The notes: generated by a model from the letters alone, not told the origin. DNA of 64,000 nt from Inia geoffrensis (GCA_036417435.1 CM070899.1:146706237-146770236); one strand, 5' to 3'; shown: positions 11,518 through 23,190, numbered from the stretch's first letter. Numbers and translations are program-made.

Positions 11518-11828
11518 TAGGTTTGTCCGATAGGAATATAATGTGAGCCTCATATGTAATTTAAAATTTTCTAGTGACCATATTAAAAAAGTAAAAAGAA
11601 ACAAGTGATATTAATTTTAATATTTTCCTTAACTCAAAATATGCAAAATATTATTTCAACATATAATTAATATAAAAATTGAGATACTGTACGTTCTTTT
11701 TTTGTATAATACTAAGTCTGAAAGTCAGTGTGTATTTTACATGTATAGCACATCTCAGTTTGGACTGCTTTTTAAGAGTTCAGTATCCGTATGTGGCTGG
11801 CTGGTGGCTCCTATGTTGGATGGTGCAG
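11518..11828. repeat. Non-autonomous hAT-Charlie-like DNA element (MER type)
   Basis: Weak terminal inverted repeats are visible: 'gtttgtccgatagg' at the left end against 'cctatgttggatggtgcag' at the right. The interior phrases 'ctagtgaccatattaaaaaagtaaaaagaaac' and 'tgtggctggctggtggctcctat' are those of a mammalian MER element whose ends read 'tgtccaata…tattggaca'. No coding capacity and no clear 8-bp duplication. Confidence 0.65.
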
Positions 11829-12244
11829 TCCCAGCACCTCTGCTGTTGTCACTACTGTATTCTACTTAAGTGTCAAGGAATGAAGAGTTCAACATCAGCC
11901 CTAAGTTTTGCATGTTTTTGATTGATTTCCACTTAGAGTGTATGATTATAGCATTGACTAGTTTAATAAAATAAGTCCTTAGAAAAAGTGGCAGAGTAGC
12001 CTTGTGGTAATGCAGATATTTGGTTGTCTTTCCCATATTTAGAAATTCTGCCCCTCTGAACAGGAGTAGATGATGTAGGTTAAAATAGTCGAGCAATATT
12101 TAAAAGGCAAATAATTACACTTAGCCTGGAGATTTTAAGGAATTCAGTTACATACTTATCCTTAATAATAAAGACCACAAATGACTAAGACCACTTTTAA
12201 CCACAAAAGGGGAACAGCTGAAATAGCATTTATAGTACATGCAT
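11829..12244. other. Unique sequence, no feature seen
   Basis: AT-rich unique DNA. Nothing recognised. Confidence 0.45.
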
Positions 12245-12330
12245 TTAAGGTAGATAGTTCAGTCTATTTTCAGCGCCTACTGTGTGCCAGGCATTGTTAC
12301 ATGTTTAGGGATTAAAATAAGAAATGAACT
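12245..12330 (-). repeat. L2 or MIR 3'-end fragment
   Basis: 'cgcctactgtgtgccaggcattgttac' is the complement of the shared L2/MIR 3' tail. It is too short to decide between the two. Confidence 0.5.
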
Positions 12331-13287
12331 CTTAAGAATCTCATTCTCAAGGGTTTAATTAGAACAATTGTTTCCATAAAGATATTTTTTTCCCCCATCT
12401 GATTGGTGTTGAGAAGAAAAACTGGGGGGTGATGGGAAGAGTCAAACTGTATATCTTTTGGGATATTGCACCATGAAAACAGTGTTTGCTTCAGGTACAA
12501 CTTTTGTCTCACAGCATTGTAGGATTTCAGGAAAGTGCTTTGCAAATTTCTTTGTGTGCATTTTAAGAAGGTATTATATTGTACTGAGAGGGTTGAAATG
12601 TCAGAGCCCCAGAACAAGTTTAAAATACTCTCCTTCTGACAGTCTGTGACTTGCCATTATGTTGCCACATTTCTGTTCCTGGTAAAGACCCGTTCATGTT
12701 GATTAACTTGGTGTGCATTTTTGACTAAGCTTTTCATACAAGTAACATCACCTAGAGTATGATTGTCAGTACTGACCTGTGTATCATTATGTACAAGATT
12801 GTTTGGTTGCAAGGTAGATGGAAGTATAGGTGCTTAATCATTTAAAGTTAAGAGTTTGTTGCATTCTAGTTTATTTGGGCTGGGGAGGAGAGTAATGTTT
12901 TTCCAAATTCAGTGATTTTTTTGGTGAGGGGAAAGAGGAAATAGGGAGAAATGATTAGTTAGCTAGCATTTATTTGTTGTTTCAAAAAATTGAAAGCTCT
13001 TAAAGATAGTGGCATTTTGTCAGTGACAAAACATGCATGTGTGTCATATTTTCTGTTGCTAAAGGTCATTGCCTTAGGGTTAATAGGGCAATGAGAGGGA
13101 AGTTGTTCACTTCATTTTTTTCTCTGGAGTCACAGAGTGAAGAGGATGGGAGAAAGAAGACACACCTTTTATACTGTCATGTCATTTCTAGATGCCTAAG
13201 GGTGTCTGACCCTTGAAACAGTGTTCTTAAACGGCAGTGGTAGCTTCACTATGCAGACTCTTGTCACTTCATTTTTATGATGATCTG
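12331..13287. other. Unique sequence, no feature seen
   Basis: The overlapping 101-codon minus frame (12312-12617) has no recognisable domain and starts inside the L2/MIR fragment. Nothing else recognised. Confidence 0.5.
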
Positions 13288-13295
13288 CAGAACAG

Positions 13296-13425
13296 CTTCT
13301 TTTTTTTATTTTGGCCGCGTGCGAGGCATGTGGAACTGGAACTTCCCCCACCCAGGGATTGAACCCATGCCCCCTGCACTGGGAGTGCCTGTGTAGTCTT
13401 AACCACTGGACCACCAGGGAAGTCC
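13296..13425 (-). mobile_element. Short CHR-type SINE (~130 nt)
   Basis: 'ttttggccgcgtgcgaggcatgtgg' through 'taaccactggaccaccagggaagtc' on the minus strand. An 8-bp duplication, cagaacag, lies at 13288-13295 and 13426-13433. Confidence 0.92.
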
Positions 13426-13433
13426 CAGAACAG

Positions 13434-14070
13434 AAAGTCTGACCTACGACTTTGGGTGCAATTGTTGGGCTTGTTAGCCCAGTCTGTTACTCTTCCTGCT
13501 TGAAGGAATGGGTGCAAGGTTGTTACCGTTTATCCAACGTGAAGACCATTGCCCAGCTATTTGTAAAGCAGTCACTTGACCATCTCCTGAGATAAAAAAG
13601 GCAAATACAAGTTGGAAGTTGATACTTAAAACTTATACCCTTATTGGGACATGGAGGAGAAATACCTTATTTTACCAGAATATAATGCCAGGAAATTTTG
13701 TTGAGAGTAAAAATGTAGGGACCAGAGATACATTTTGAAGGGGCTCAGTAGCTAGCTATTTTATGTGAGAGAAGTTATCTGAAAAGCATGGAATTGTAGG
13801 AAGGGAAGCTGAAATATAAAATAATTTTTCTTTCTACTCCTTTCTTCACCATTGGAAAACATTTTGAAGGGATTACACCTAAAAATGTTAGATTTCACAC
13901 TTAAAGGGGTTATTGGCCCATTCCTAGTTTTTCACAGATTAGGACGCTTGAATTATGTGGAAGTCTGCAAACCATTTCCAGTAGAATCTCATTAAACAAA
14001 GGTGCAAATGGACAATGACTCAGAAATCCAGACAATAATGATTTTGATTATGTTTGTGTGGTTTCTCAAG
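13434..14070. other. Unique sequence, no feature seen
   Basis: No repeat, exon or RNA gene recognised. Confidence 0.45.
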
Positions 14071-14085
14071 TTTTTAAAAAATGAT

Positions 14086-14416
14086 GGGACTTCCCTGGTG
14101 GCGCAGTGGTTAAGAATACCCCTGTCAATGCAGGGGACACGGATTCAATCCCTGGTCCAGGAAGATCCCACATGCCACGGAGCAACTAAGCCCACACGCC
14201 ACAACTACTGAGCCTGCGCTCTAGAGCTGGCGAGCCACAGCTACTGAAGCACCCACTCCTAGATCCCATATGCTCCGCAACAAGAGAAACCACTGCAATG
14301 AGAAGCCCGTGCACCACGAGGAAGAGTAGCCCCCACTCGCCGCAACTAGAGGAAGCCCGTGCACAGCAACGAAGATCCTACGCAGCCATAAATAAATAAA
14401 TAGATAGATAGATAGA
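14086..14416 (+). mobile_element. Long CHR-type SINE with GATA/TAAA tail
   Basis: Sense orientation: head 'gggacttccctggtggcgcagtgg', B-box region 'ggattcaatccctgg', long-class body to 'gcagccataaataaataaa', and a tail that expanded to (GATA)n. The near-matching flanks ttt-aaaaaatgatg (ending at 14085) and tttaaaaaaatggtg (14417-14431) are the likely target-site duplication. Confidence 0.94.
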
Positions 14417-14431
14417 TTTAAAAAAATGGTG

Positions 14432-15435
14432 ACCAAAAAAATAGTCTCATAAAATAAGTCTTTTGTGAGATATCTAGGCATCAGAACAGTCCATGGTGCA
14501 CATAGAATTGGTATAAGTTAAGGGAGAATGTGCTTTTGATTGTGTTAGAGCTCTTGTAGTGTGCTAGAGACTCTTAAAGGCTGGGCAAAGCTAAAACTAA
14601 AAATAGCTGGAGGCTTATATGCACATTTGAACTTTCGAAGCAGCTGGAGTGGGTCTCTTAATTCCTTTACCCCTCCCAGCTGAATAGTTCTCCCTCTCTG
14701 TTAGCAGTTTTATTGAGAAGTCTTCACTGGCTCTTAAGGCATTTTTGAGAGAGAGAGATGTGAAAGGAGCTTGGATTAGAGCACAGAAAGTGGAAGGAAT
14801 AGCATGGAACATTTGATGATCTCTGCCACTGTGAAAAAATAAAAGCAAAATTTGATTGGAGAGGTTCCAAGAGAGTAGCAGATGTTTTTATGGAGGGGGT
14901 GTGTGTGTGTTCATGTTCATATATATATATTTTTTTCCCTTACCTTTCTCTCCTCCAATCTAATACTTATTCTTGTCCAGACTTTGACAGTGTAATGGAA
15001 GAGGCAAAGACTTTTCTTCCTCTGTAAATGAGTTACAAATTTTCCCAGGTCCAAGGTGGGTAACAGAGGGAACTTTATAGGTTTTTTCTTTACTTCATAG
15101 GTTTATTAATATTGTTTTTAAATGTTTGAATAAAAGTTCATTTCTCAGGTTGCTGTTTTTCAGTTTGTATGCATTGTTAAACAGCTGCATTTTCCCATGT
15201 TGATTAAGGAATACTTGTTTTAGTAACGCCGCTGTCGCTGCTCTATGAGTGAGGTCTCCCCTCCTCCCACCCCTTTTCATTATCCAGTACCTAGAACACT
15301 GCCTGGCACTAAAATAGGTGCTCCAGTATACATCAGCATTCCTAAGGCCTTTGTTACAACTACAACTAGAGGATTGATAGGAGCAATACACATGATGACG
15401 GGCTCTATCATTGTTTCTCTCTGCAAATGATTTAT
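14432..15435. other. Mostly unique sequence with TG/TA tract
   Basis: A short (TG)n followed by a (TA)n tract at about 14900-14932. A 186-codon minus frame covers 15095-15655 but partly overlaps an L2 relic and has no recognisable domain. Confidence 0.5.
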
Positions 15436-15800
15436 CCACAGTCATTTGAATGATTACTGTATACCAACCAGTATGTGTGGTTCTGGGATATACATTTTTA
15501 GGACCTAATCTCACCCTCAGGGAGTTTATTAGTTGAGTTGGAGAGGCTAGACTAGTCAACCAACAACAGCAGTATGGAGGTGCTGTGTTAAGAGCTTTGA
15601 TAGCGTGCTTTGGAGAGTATTGGGGGGGGGCACTTGACCCAGTTTTTCCATGCATTGAGAGAATTAGGTGATTGTTTCTTGAACGAAGTGATGTTTATGT
15701 TACCATGTTCTGAAGGATGGGGAGGAATTAGTTGGGGAAGAGTTGGGGTTAGAGTAGGAAAGGCTTGGAGGCATGGAGAACCTGTCCCTTGCAATGCAGA
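15436..15800 (-). repeat. L2 LINE relic, antisense 3' region
   Basis: 'gattactgtataccaaccagtatg', 'tctcaccctcagggagtttattag' and 'gtatggaggtgctgtgttaag' follow the complement of the L2 3' region in order. Contains a G9 run at about 15622. Confidence 0.55.
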
Positions 15801-17178
15801 AGTACTCTATTCAGTTTTCAGGTTACCTACCATTTTGACTCATCTATGAGGAAGAGTAATTGGTTTTGTTTTGATTTAATTCCTGGTGTAATTTGAACAA
15901 AGCTTCTTTCCAGTGGAGTAGTTTAAGAAAGAATAAGTTATCAATCCTTCCTAACCTAATTAAACCAAACCAAGCCAAATGTTGCACGCTTCCCAGTATA
16001 TTCCTGTACATGATTCTAAATTAAGGAAAAAACCCATTTCAACTTTATTGTGGATAGAAGTTGTGTTATTGTACACTTTCTTATATTGGCAGCAAGTCCA
16101 TCTCAGTAATGCAGATGTTCTGTAGTAAAATGGATGACTGAAAAATACTTAGTGCAATATTTTCTTATTAATATGATATTGATACCTTATTAATTATATT
16201 GCATGGACAACATACTTTATTGGAATTCCCTTTATGTTATTTATAAAGAAAAGCCTGGTTGTAAATGATAATTTTGGAGGCATGTTTAAATTGTAAAAGA
16301 TAAAAACTTACAGTTCTTGGGAAGTAATTTTTGGAGTATCAGACGGTATTTGTTCATTTAAAGAAGGTCCTCTAAGGACTTTAACACTTGGAAGACATAT
16401 CATTTTCATTCCAGGACAAAGGCCTCTTTGAAAGTATTGGTATTAACTGGCGGGATAGATATGTTTTTTGGGGTGAGAGATAGTTTTGTTTTTTAAAAAT
16501 AGCCCCAAAGTTATTTAGAAACAAATAGATAATAAATTGCAAAGAACTATTCTGTGTTAAGAAAGAAAATGAGACACATCTATAAATATCTAATGCTATT
16601 TTGAAGATCCTTATAAAAGAGAAGCTCCAAAAATACTTTGAACAATGGCAGTGTTGGTGGAATAAGAATTGACTCTTCCAAAAGGACCTTGAATAGGATA
16701 ATCAATGGTTCATTGTATAATTTCCAATTTTGACTCTTAAGTGCTTGCAGTGGTAAATGGCTAGTTTGAAAATAAGAAAGTGTGGTTTTCCAAAAGGCTT
16801 CCCATTTCTATTAGGATTCTGCGTTATCAAAGTCTTGAATATTCTGTATTGGTTTAGTGAGTAATATTAATGGGTGTTTCCCTTAATTAATTTAAACATA
16901 AGGTTTCACTGTTGCATGAGGCCTTGGTAATTATTAAGCCAAGTGCTGATTAGGGCGGTGGGCAAAGGAGCAGTGTTCAGTCAGTGAGTTGAGAACTTAA
17001 TCATCTCTTACAGTGAATTAATGAGCCTTTACTGTTGGGGGCCTCTGACATTACTGTCAACGATCATACAAAAATAGGTAAAAATCTAAGAGAATTAAGT
17101 TTTTGTTTAGGCAGTTTCACTTGTATATTGAGGTAACACAGTCTGTGGATAAATCTTTGTTTTTTTATTTTTTTTTAG
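15801..17178. other. Unique AT-rich sequence
   Basis: No repeat signature recognised over about 1.4 kb. Its right edge is a strong polypyrimidine tract (17157-17176) leading into the candidate exon at 17179. Confidence 0.5.
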
Positions 17179-17352
17179 TGTAACTGAAGCAGTTGCACAT
17201 ATTTAAAGAGTATTTTCACACTTGGATTTAGGCTGAGGAAAACATAAAGTGATCGTGAAAATGTAAAGGAGAAAAAATATTCGGAGTTCTCACCGCCATT
17301 CAGGGAAAACTTGGTGGAAAATCGTACAGGATGATTTAGGTTTACCTGCCTG
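17179..17352 (+). other. Candidate exon (unassigned), strong splice signals on both sides
   Basis: A long T-rich tract ends in AG at 17177-17178, and CTG|GTGAGTGC follows at 17353, giving a 174-nt block of ordinary exon length. All three frames contain stops in the first half. One frame is open for the last 30 codons, from a TAA at about 17263 to the donor, and reads RRKNIRSSHRHSGKTWWKIV then QDDLGLPA. No ATG opens that frame. It could therefore be a 5' UTR exon, an exon with a lost start, a non-coding RNA exon, or chance. I cannot name a gene. Confidence 0.3.
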
Positions 17353-17935
17353 GTGAGTGCAGTTTCTGCTCAGTTACCACATTTTGTCATTTAAAATGCT
17401 AAGAGGAGAGAAGTTCTAGCTGTAGTCCTGTCCCCACCCCTAAATGTTTTTTAAAGGATGATGTATTGCAGGAGATTTTTACTTTATTCCACATCATACC
17501 CTCTCCTTCATAACCACCTCTGAGGAATTTTCTTTTAGGTAATTCTTGCAGCCATCACTTATGTATATAGTTACTTTGACTAGAGATTTAGATTGCATGT
17601 GTGAAATCCTGTTTCAGCAGAACCTTGTTCTTCATGCTTTAATAGGTGTAGAGAACCCTGGTCATCAGAAATGTTGGGGTTTGTTCTCCTTCCTTTTCCC
17701 AGTATAAAGTTTTGAGAAGGTTATGTTATCTTGAACTAAAAGCTCTGTAGGGTGGTTTTATGACAGGAGCATGAGTGGCATGCAAGGATAATGAGTCCTT
17801 TAGGCAAAAATCTGTGGCCATTTGTGGTTTGGCAAAAAAAAAAGTCCTTTGAAAATCCTGGGGAATAAAATTGCTTTAAAAGTAAAATGTTAGCCATAAA
17901 TGTTTAGTAAGTGCTAGAATATAATGTTGCAACTT
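17353..17935. other. Unique sequence, no feature seen
   Basis: No repeat family or RNA gene recognised. Confidence 0.45.
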
Positions 17936-18020
17936 GAAGAAATCATTGAAATCATCTTGTCCAGTTTGTTCATTTTATTGATGAGAAACCTAAGGATCAA
18001 AGAGGTGGAAAGAGATTAAA
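17936..18020 (-). repeat. MIR-family fragment
   Basis: 'catcttgtccagtttgttcattttattgatgagaaacctaaggatcaaagagg' is the complement of the 'gaggaaactgaggc' region of MIR-type SINEs. Confidence 0.5.
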
Positions 18021-18059
18021 ATAGCATGCCAGATCTGATAAGACTAATTGTAGTAGAAG

Positions 18060-18260
18060 TATATGTAAAGATCTGCATTTGGGTCCAGAAAACCAGTTAT
18101 GCAGGAATAGATGAAGGAGGTCTTGGGTTAGTTAGAGCGTTAATTGACCATAATAAGCGTACTTTAGTCATGAGTGACATGGCCATCAGAATTGCTAAAT
18201 TCATTTTTAATTGCAATAGTAAAAATATAATGTCCAAAAAAGGGGACATTGGTGGCCTCT
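18060..18260 (+). repeat. CR1-type LINE (L3) relic
   Basis: Phrases can be aligned in order to the mammalian L3 coding region: 'atctgcatttgggtccagaaaacc', 'aatagatgaaggaggtcttgg', 'attgaccataataagcg', 'catgagtgacatggccatcagaattgc', 'aatagtaaaaatataatgtcc'. The region also holds a 90-codon open frame (18026-18298), which I regard as a remnant of the LINE reading strand rather than a host gene. Confidence 0.55.
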
Positions 18261-18964
18261 TAGAGAAGAAGACCACACCTGAAGATTCAGAATGTTAATG
18301 TACTTAGTCCTGGATTATCTATTTTCAGAGAAACATTGACAAATGAGTTTGTCTTACATCCAATTTATACTCCTGAGCACTGTTTGAAACCAGATGCCCC
18401 AGGTCACTGACTTCAAGTGTTGTTCCTGGCCACAGGAGCAAGGCTGACCTTTTACCTGTTTTCTTCAACATGATTCTCTTGCCTTTCCTATTGCCTCAAA
18501 ATCACAGTAACACTTTCTACTTTCCTCCAGGCCTGCTCAGGACATGGTACCCTTATTTAACGCTGTGAAGGATAGAAGTTGTTTCTCAGCGTTTTGTGGA
18601 GTCAGGCCCTGAACCCCAGTAAAGATGAGGCCTCTCCTCTTTTTTCAGAGTGGCTGGTGAGGGGCGGGTGTTAAATGGTCATTTGTGGTTTGCATTTCTG
18701 CTGTTAAGGTTTCTAAAAGGGACTTAAATGTAAGGCCCAGAAATCTTTTACTTTTTAGTTTCCCTGTGATTTTGCATATATCAGAGATGGTAGCTGAGGA
18801 TAGCACTGAGGACTGACACACCCTATAGGAATCAAAAAACAGCAAACACCTGAGAAGGCACACAATCAAAAATGTTGCTAGAATGACCATGTGGTCCTTT
18901 TCTACTAGGTTATCATCATTTTTATTATTGATATCTTACCTTCTGAGTTTCCACCTGAGGAGGA
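18261..18964. other. Unique sequence, no feature seen
   Basis: No repeat, exon or RNA gene recognised. Confidence 0.45.
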
Positions 18965-19110
18965 AGGGAGCTAATCTTTATTGAACATCTAGGTAAGGAG
19001 CCACATGCTTCACAGCTATCTCTTTTTATCTTATAGTAATGTTCTTACCCCACTTATAGGGTAAGACAAAGAAACTGTGGTGTGTGAATGAAGTCATGTC
19101 ATGTAGCTAG
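18965..19110 (-). repeat. MIR SINE relic
   Basis: 'ctaatctttattgaacatctaggtaagg', 'ttaccccacttatagggtaagac' and 'catgtagctagtgg' match the complement of MIR in order. Confidence 0.6.
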
Positions 19111-19519
19111 TGGAATTGTAATTCACTTGTGTCTTGACGCAAAAGATCTTGTGTCACATTTATTTGATGACCAAGGAAGACAAATTAGTATATTTTTCTT
19201 GTTTAGAATGGCCTAACAACCACCATTCTTTTCTACCTAATTCTTTACTTTTATACTTGTTAAGCTCTTTATCTGTGTTTTCCCTTTTTCCCTGGTGGAT
19301 TTTGAGTTCTTAATTTTTTTTGAGTTTCTAATTTAGGATCACATGCTTCTGGACTTTCCCTGGATGATCTTCTCCCTTCCTGTCTCCCTTATAAGACTAA
19401 TGGTCCATCTGGAAGTTGTTTTACAGGCCAGGGAAGAGGGAAGCATGGGAGGTTATTCCCTAAACTGCTTCTTAATATTTTGTTTTTATTGGACTAATTT
19501 CCTTTACTGGTTGAGCATC
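19111..19519. other. Unique sequence, no feature seen
   Basis: Nothing recognised. Confidence 0.45.
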
Positions 19520-19660
19520 TATTATTGACATGATGTGGTGCGTGGTGCCCAGGAAAATAGAAACCTCCCTTCTGGCCCTCAGGAGATTTAGGATTTAGTT
19601 TGGGAGCTAAAGTATGTACAGCTGGCATTGTGATAAGTGCCACAAGGCCATAGATTGTCT
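19520..19660 (-). repeat. L2 LINE 3' fragment, antisense
   Basis: 'tctggccctcaggagatttaggatttagt' and 'ggcattgtgataagtgccaca' match the complement of the L2 3' end. An (ACCA)n-like stretch follows. Confidence 0.5.
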
Positions 19661-19737
19661 AACCAACCAACCAAAAACCAAATAAACAACTGTTTAGAAG
19701 GGGAAGGGAGCACAAATTTATACAGATATTACAGGGA

Positions 19738-19835
19738 GGCTGTGGTTCTCAATACTGGCTCAAGATCAGAACATACTAGGGAGATTTTAATTCAGTAGGT
19801 CTGGTGCAAGGCAGGAATCTGTGATTCCAATACGC
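19738..19835. repeat. MER5-like hAT fragment
   Basis: 'ggctgtggttctcaatactggctc', 'atcagaacatactagggagattttaattcagtaggtctgg' and 'aggaatctgtgattcc' match the MER5-type element order. The right part is missing. Confidence 0.65.
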
Positions 19836-20761
19836 ACAGTGATTTATGCCATCAAGGAGGATCTCTTAGTTCTCAGAAACAGGTTTGTTCTTCTCTTCTG
19901 AATAAACCTTTGCATTTTCCTCTAGCCTGTACTTTAAAGTGGAAATAGTTGAACTTGAGTGCATTTTGGCTCATTGCCCTTTTCTAGTTAGTAGATCTGT
20001 GAATGTAAACTGTGATTGACTTAAGCAGAATTTCCAAAGTAGAAGTACATTCAGTCTTTCTAGGAGTTAGGTGTAGAACCTAGTATAGTAGACTTCATTT
20101 ATTTGTATATTTTTGGGGGTAAATTTGTGTATTTAATAGCAAAGCATCATCATCTTCTATAAAGTCTCATTAATTTGGACTCTGTTAATTTAAATTTGTA
20201 TTTTGGAGGCAGACAGGCACCGTTGTTTACTGAGTGTGCTGATTACATGTTTTAATTCTAGTTAACAGGTCAAATGGAACCTCTTATCGGTAATGTTTTA
20301 TTGGCTCCCAGTTTCAAGTTATCTGCATTAAAGTAGTGAAAATTTCTTAAGTTCATTAACAGTTATCACTAAATTGTCTTTCTGAAGCAGTTTGAAATTG
20401 GTTGAAGTTGTAAACTCTGTTTTCCATATAGAAATATGCTGACACTTTCTCTTCAGTTGTAGAGAGATGCTGTGTATGACTCAGAATCTTTCCCGTCAGG
20501 GGAGATAAAAGTGATGTGTATGTTAGTGGCTGTTGGTAGGTTTGTTGCTTAAAAGCTGTAAGTTATATTTCTCTGAACCAGCCTGTCTGATTTCCAGCTG
20601 TATAGTTATGTTGTCTTGAAGTTCTTAGTCATTCCTACACTTGTGCTTGAAGTGGTACTGTGGGCCTTTGTAGTGTTTCTGCTTTTCATCCTGTTTTAAC
20701 ATGTCTGACAGTTACTGTTTATCTAGCCACCTCCATTCCTATCCTAATCATTACATATAAC
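19836..20761. other. Unique sequence, no feature seen
   Basis: No repeat, exon or RNA gene recognised over about 0.9 kb. Confidence 0.45.
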
Positions 20762-20988
20762 AACTAGCATTTGAATACTTAGTATGTACCAGGTATTATG
20801 CTTGATGGCCCTACACTTAGTACCTTAACATTCATAATAATACCTATGTGAGTAGTATTGTAATTATCCATATTTTGCGTATGAGAAAGTTCTGAAGGTT
20901 TAAATGCTTGCCTTAGGTCATAGAACTAAAATTAACGGAAATCCATGTCTGTGCTGGGAACCCATAGTTTTAACTTTGCTATACCAGG
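20762..20988 (-). repeat. MIR SINE relic, near full length
   Basis: Complement of MIR from 'gaatacttagtatgtaccaggtattatgc' through 'tatccatattttgcgtatgag' to 'ctgggaacccatagttttaac'. Confidence 0.8.
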
Positions 20989-21227
20989 ACCAGGCCAGAT
21001 CTTCATCATCAGTTAGCGTTTTTTTGTTTTGTTTTTTTGTATAGTCACTGGGGATTTTGATACCAGTGGATAGAATAGTCACAAGTGTATTACTTCCCAG
21101 ACATTCACACTAATGGTGTAGAGGCTCATGCTCAACCAAGGACAGTAAACATTATAACATTGTTTAGAAGCGTATTTGTTACAAATTTAGGAACCAGGTG
21201 TATCAGGAAAATCCAAAATACCACTGG

Positions 21228-21460
21228 TTATGCCATTATAGTGATTAAGAACTCAGGTTGGGAGCTGGACTGTTTACATTTATATCTTAGTTCTGCCCCC
21301 AGGCAAATGATTCAACCTTCCCAGTCCTCGGTTTCCTCACCTGTAAAACAAGGGTAGTACTAGTACCTTACTCCAAAGAGAGATTGTGAAGGTGAAATAA
21401 GACAGTATGAAATACTTAGCAGAGTATCTCGCAAATTAGTAAGCTTCAAATGTTGCCTTC
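21228..21460 (+). repeat. MIR SINE relic, near full length
   Basis: Direct MIR: 'gtgattaagaactcagg', 'ctgcccccaggcaaatgattcaacc', 'tcggtttcctcacctgtaaaac', 'gattgtgaaggtgaaataag'. It lies about 240 bp from a MIR in the opposite orientation. Confidence 0.85.
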
Positions 21461-22649
21461 CTATTATGAGCCAATAGGAAAATCATAGTAGTATTAAATT
21501 TAGATTATGTAAAAGCTCTGAGGTGGAGATGATCAAGTATTGAGGTGCTGGTACTTTGTCCCTTAGTATTAAGCAGACTTGTGTTGGTGATCTTAAGCTC
21601 TGCTATTTCCAGCCATAGATAATTACTTCAGGAATATAAAAATTCCAAATTCTGAAATATTTTAAAACATTTTAGAGTGGTTTATGTTTAAAAATATTCT
21701 TGCTAATATGAAAGTGAAGTAAATGGTAAGAAAATTGATTACCAGGTTATTTTAGCAGAATGACCTTAGGATAGATACAACTTGAAAAATATGAAGTAGA
21801 GTTGTATGTGTTTGTGGGCCTGCATTTGGTAGGAGGGATGCAGGCAGAAGAGATGTCAAGTGACAATTATTGATCAGAAGGAAGGGTTGATGTAATTGTG
21901 CCTATGTGGGGTTTGGTGTATGAAAAAGATGCCTTTAATGTTAAAATGACTTTGAGAAATAGCATTTATCTAACCAAACTCTGTCGTTTAGTCTTCTCTA
22001 TAATATTTAAGCACACTGTAAGTTTTCAAAAGAAAGCCATTAAGGAAAACTGTCTTGCCACTTAAGGTAGGGGTGGGAAACCATTTACTTTGTAAAGAGG
22101 CCTCTGAACTGTGCAAAAATTCATTGTAGGATATCCGAAATAAAAGATTTAATTGGTGATTGTTTCAATTTCCATGTTTGAAATTAGAACACAGACTGTT
22201 TAAAACTATATAAGGAGCAATATGCTTATGTTATATATTGTGGTCAGGTCAGGGAGAAGGAAATGGAGAGTGAAGTAGACAGCAGATTGTTGGAAACTGC
22301 TGTCTACAGAAAAGTTACCCAGTGAGTGGCATGTGTATGCATGACCTTCTCTGGACCAAAAAGTGACACAGTGTAATATCACTCCCATCTTCAGGTCTTT
22401 TTTAAGTTAAAAGATAAATTTGTGTTGCATTTTTACAACTACAGGAAGAGTGGCAATTTTCTCTGGTTGTATCTGGATCAGCTGATGAGCTGGAGCAGAC
22501 GATTTCTAAGAATTTTTCCAGCTCTAAGATTTTATGATTCTTTGTCATCATCTGATAGAAATAATGACTGAGATAGCTGAGCACTTGAAGATTTCAAAAG
22601 TTCAATTGATTGAAATACTTTTTTACTAATTACTTCTGAATTTCATTGT
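21461..22649. other. Unique sequence, no feature seen
   Basis: About 1.2 kb without a recognised repeat or exon. Confidence 0.45.
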
Positions 22650-22685
22650 GAGGCAGTTTATTTTTTTATAAATTTATTTTATTTA

Positions 22686-22895
22686 ATTAATTAATTTATT
22701 TTTGAGGTACGTGGGCCTCTCACTGTTGCGGCCTCTCCCGTTGTGGAGCACAGGCGCCGGACGCGCAGGCTCAGCGGCCATGGCTCACGGGCCCAGCCGC
22801 TCCGCGGCACGTGGGATCTTCCCAGACCGGGGCACGAGCCCGTGTCCCCTGCATCGGCAGGCGGACTCTCAACCACCGTGCCACCAGGGAAGCCC
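22686..22895 (-). mobile_element. CHR-type SINE, ~205-nt class (youngest of the nest)
   Basis: Well-preserved short-class copy from 'gaggtacgtgggcctctcac' to 'gccaccagggaagccc'. It is flanked by its own 17-bp duplication, taaatttattttattta, at 22669-22685 and 22896-22912, with no mismatch. Confidence 0.95.
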
Positions 22896-22912
22896 TAAAT
22901 TTATTTTATTTA

Positions 22913-23190
22913 TTTTTGGCTGCATTGGGTCTTCGTTGCTGTGTGCGGGCTTTCTCTAGTTGCAGCGAGCGGGGGCTACTCTTTGTTGTGGCGCACGGGC
23001 TTCTCATTGCGGTGGCTTCTCTTGTTGCGGCGCACGGGCTCTAGACGCACGGGCTTCAGTTGTTGTGGTTCAAGGGCTCAGTAGTTATGGCTCATGGGCT
23101 CAGTAGTTGTGGCTCACGGGCTTAGTTGCTCCATGGCATGTAGGATCCACCTGGATCAGGGCTTGAACCCATGTTCCCTGCATTGGCAGG
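22913..23190 (-). mobile_element. Long CHR-type SINE, truncated at the tRNA head
   Basis: Long-class body from 'tttttggctgcattgggtcttc'. It stops at 'ggcagggagattc', so the last 30 nt or so of the tRNA-derived head are missing. The 22-nt word 'gggctcagtagtt(a/g)tggctca' is present twice in tandem (about 23068-23112). Confidence 0.9.

Noticed and set aside
15095..15655. 186-codon minus-strand open frame
   Set aside because: It runs partly over an antisense L2 relic and has no domain, motif or codon pattern that suggests a protein. Taken as chance.
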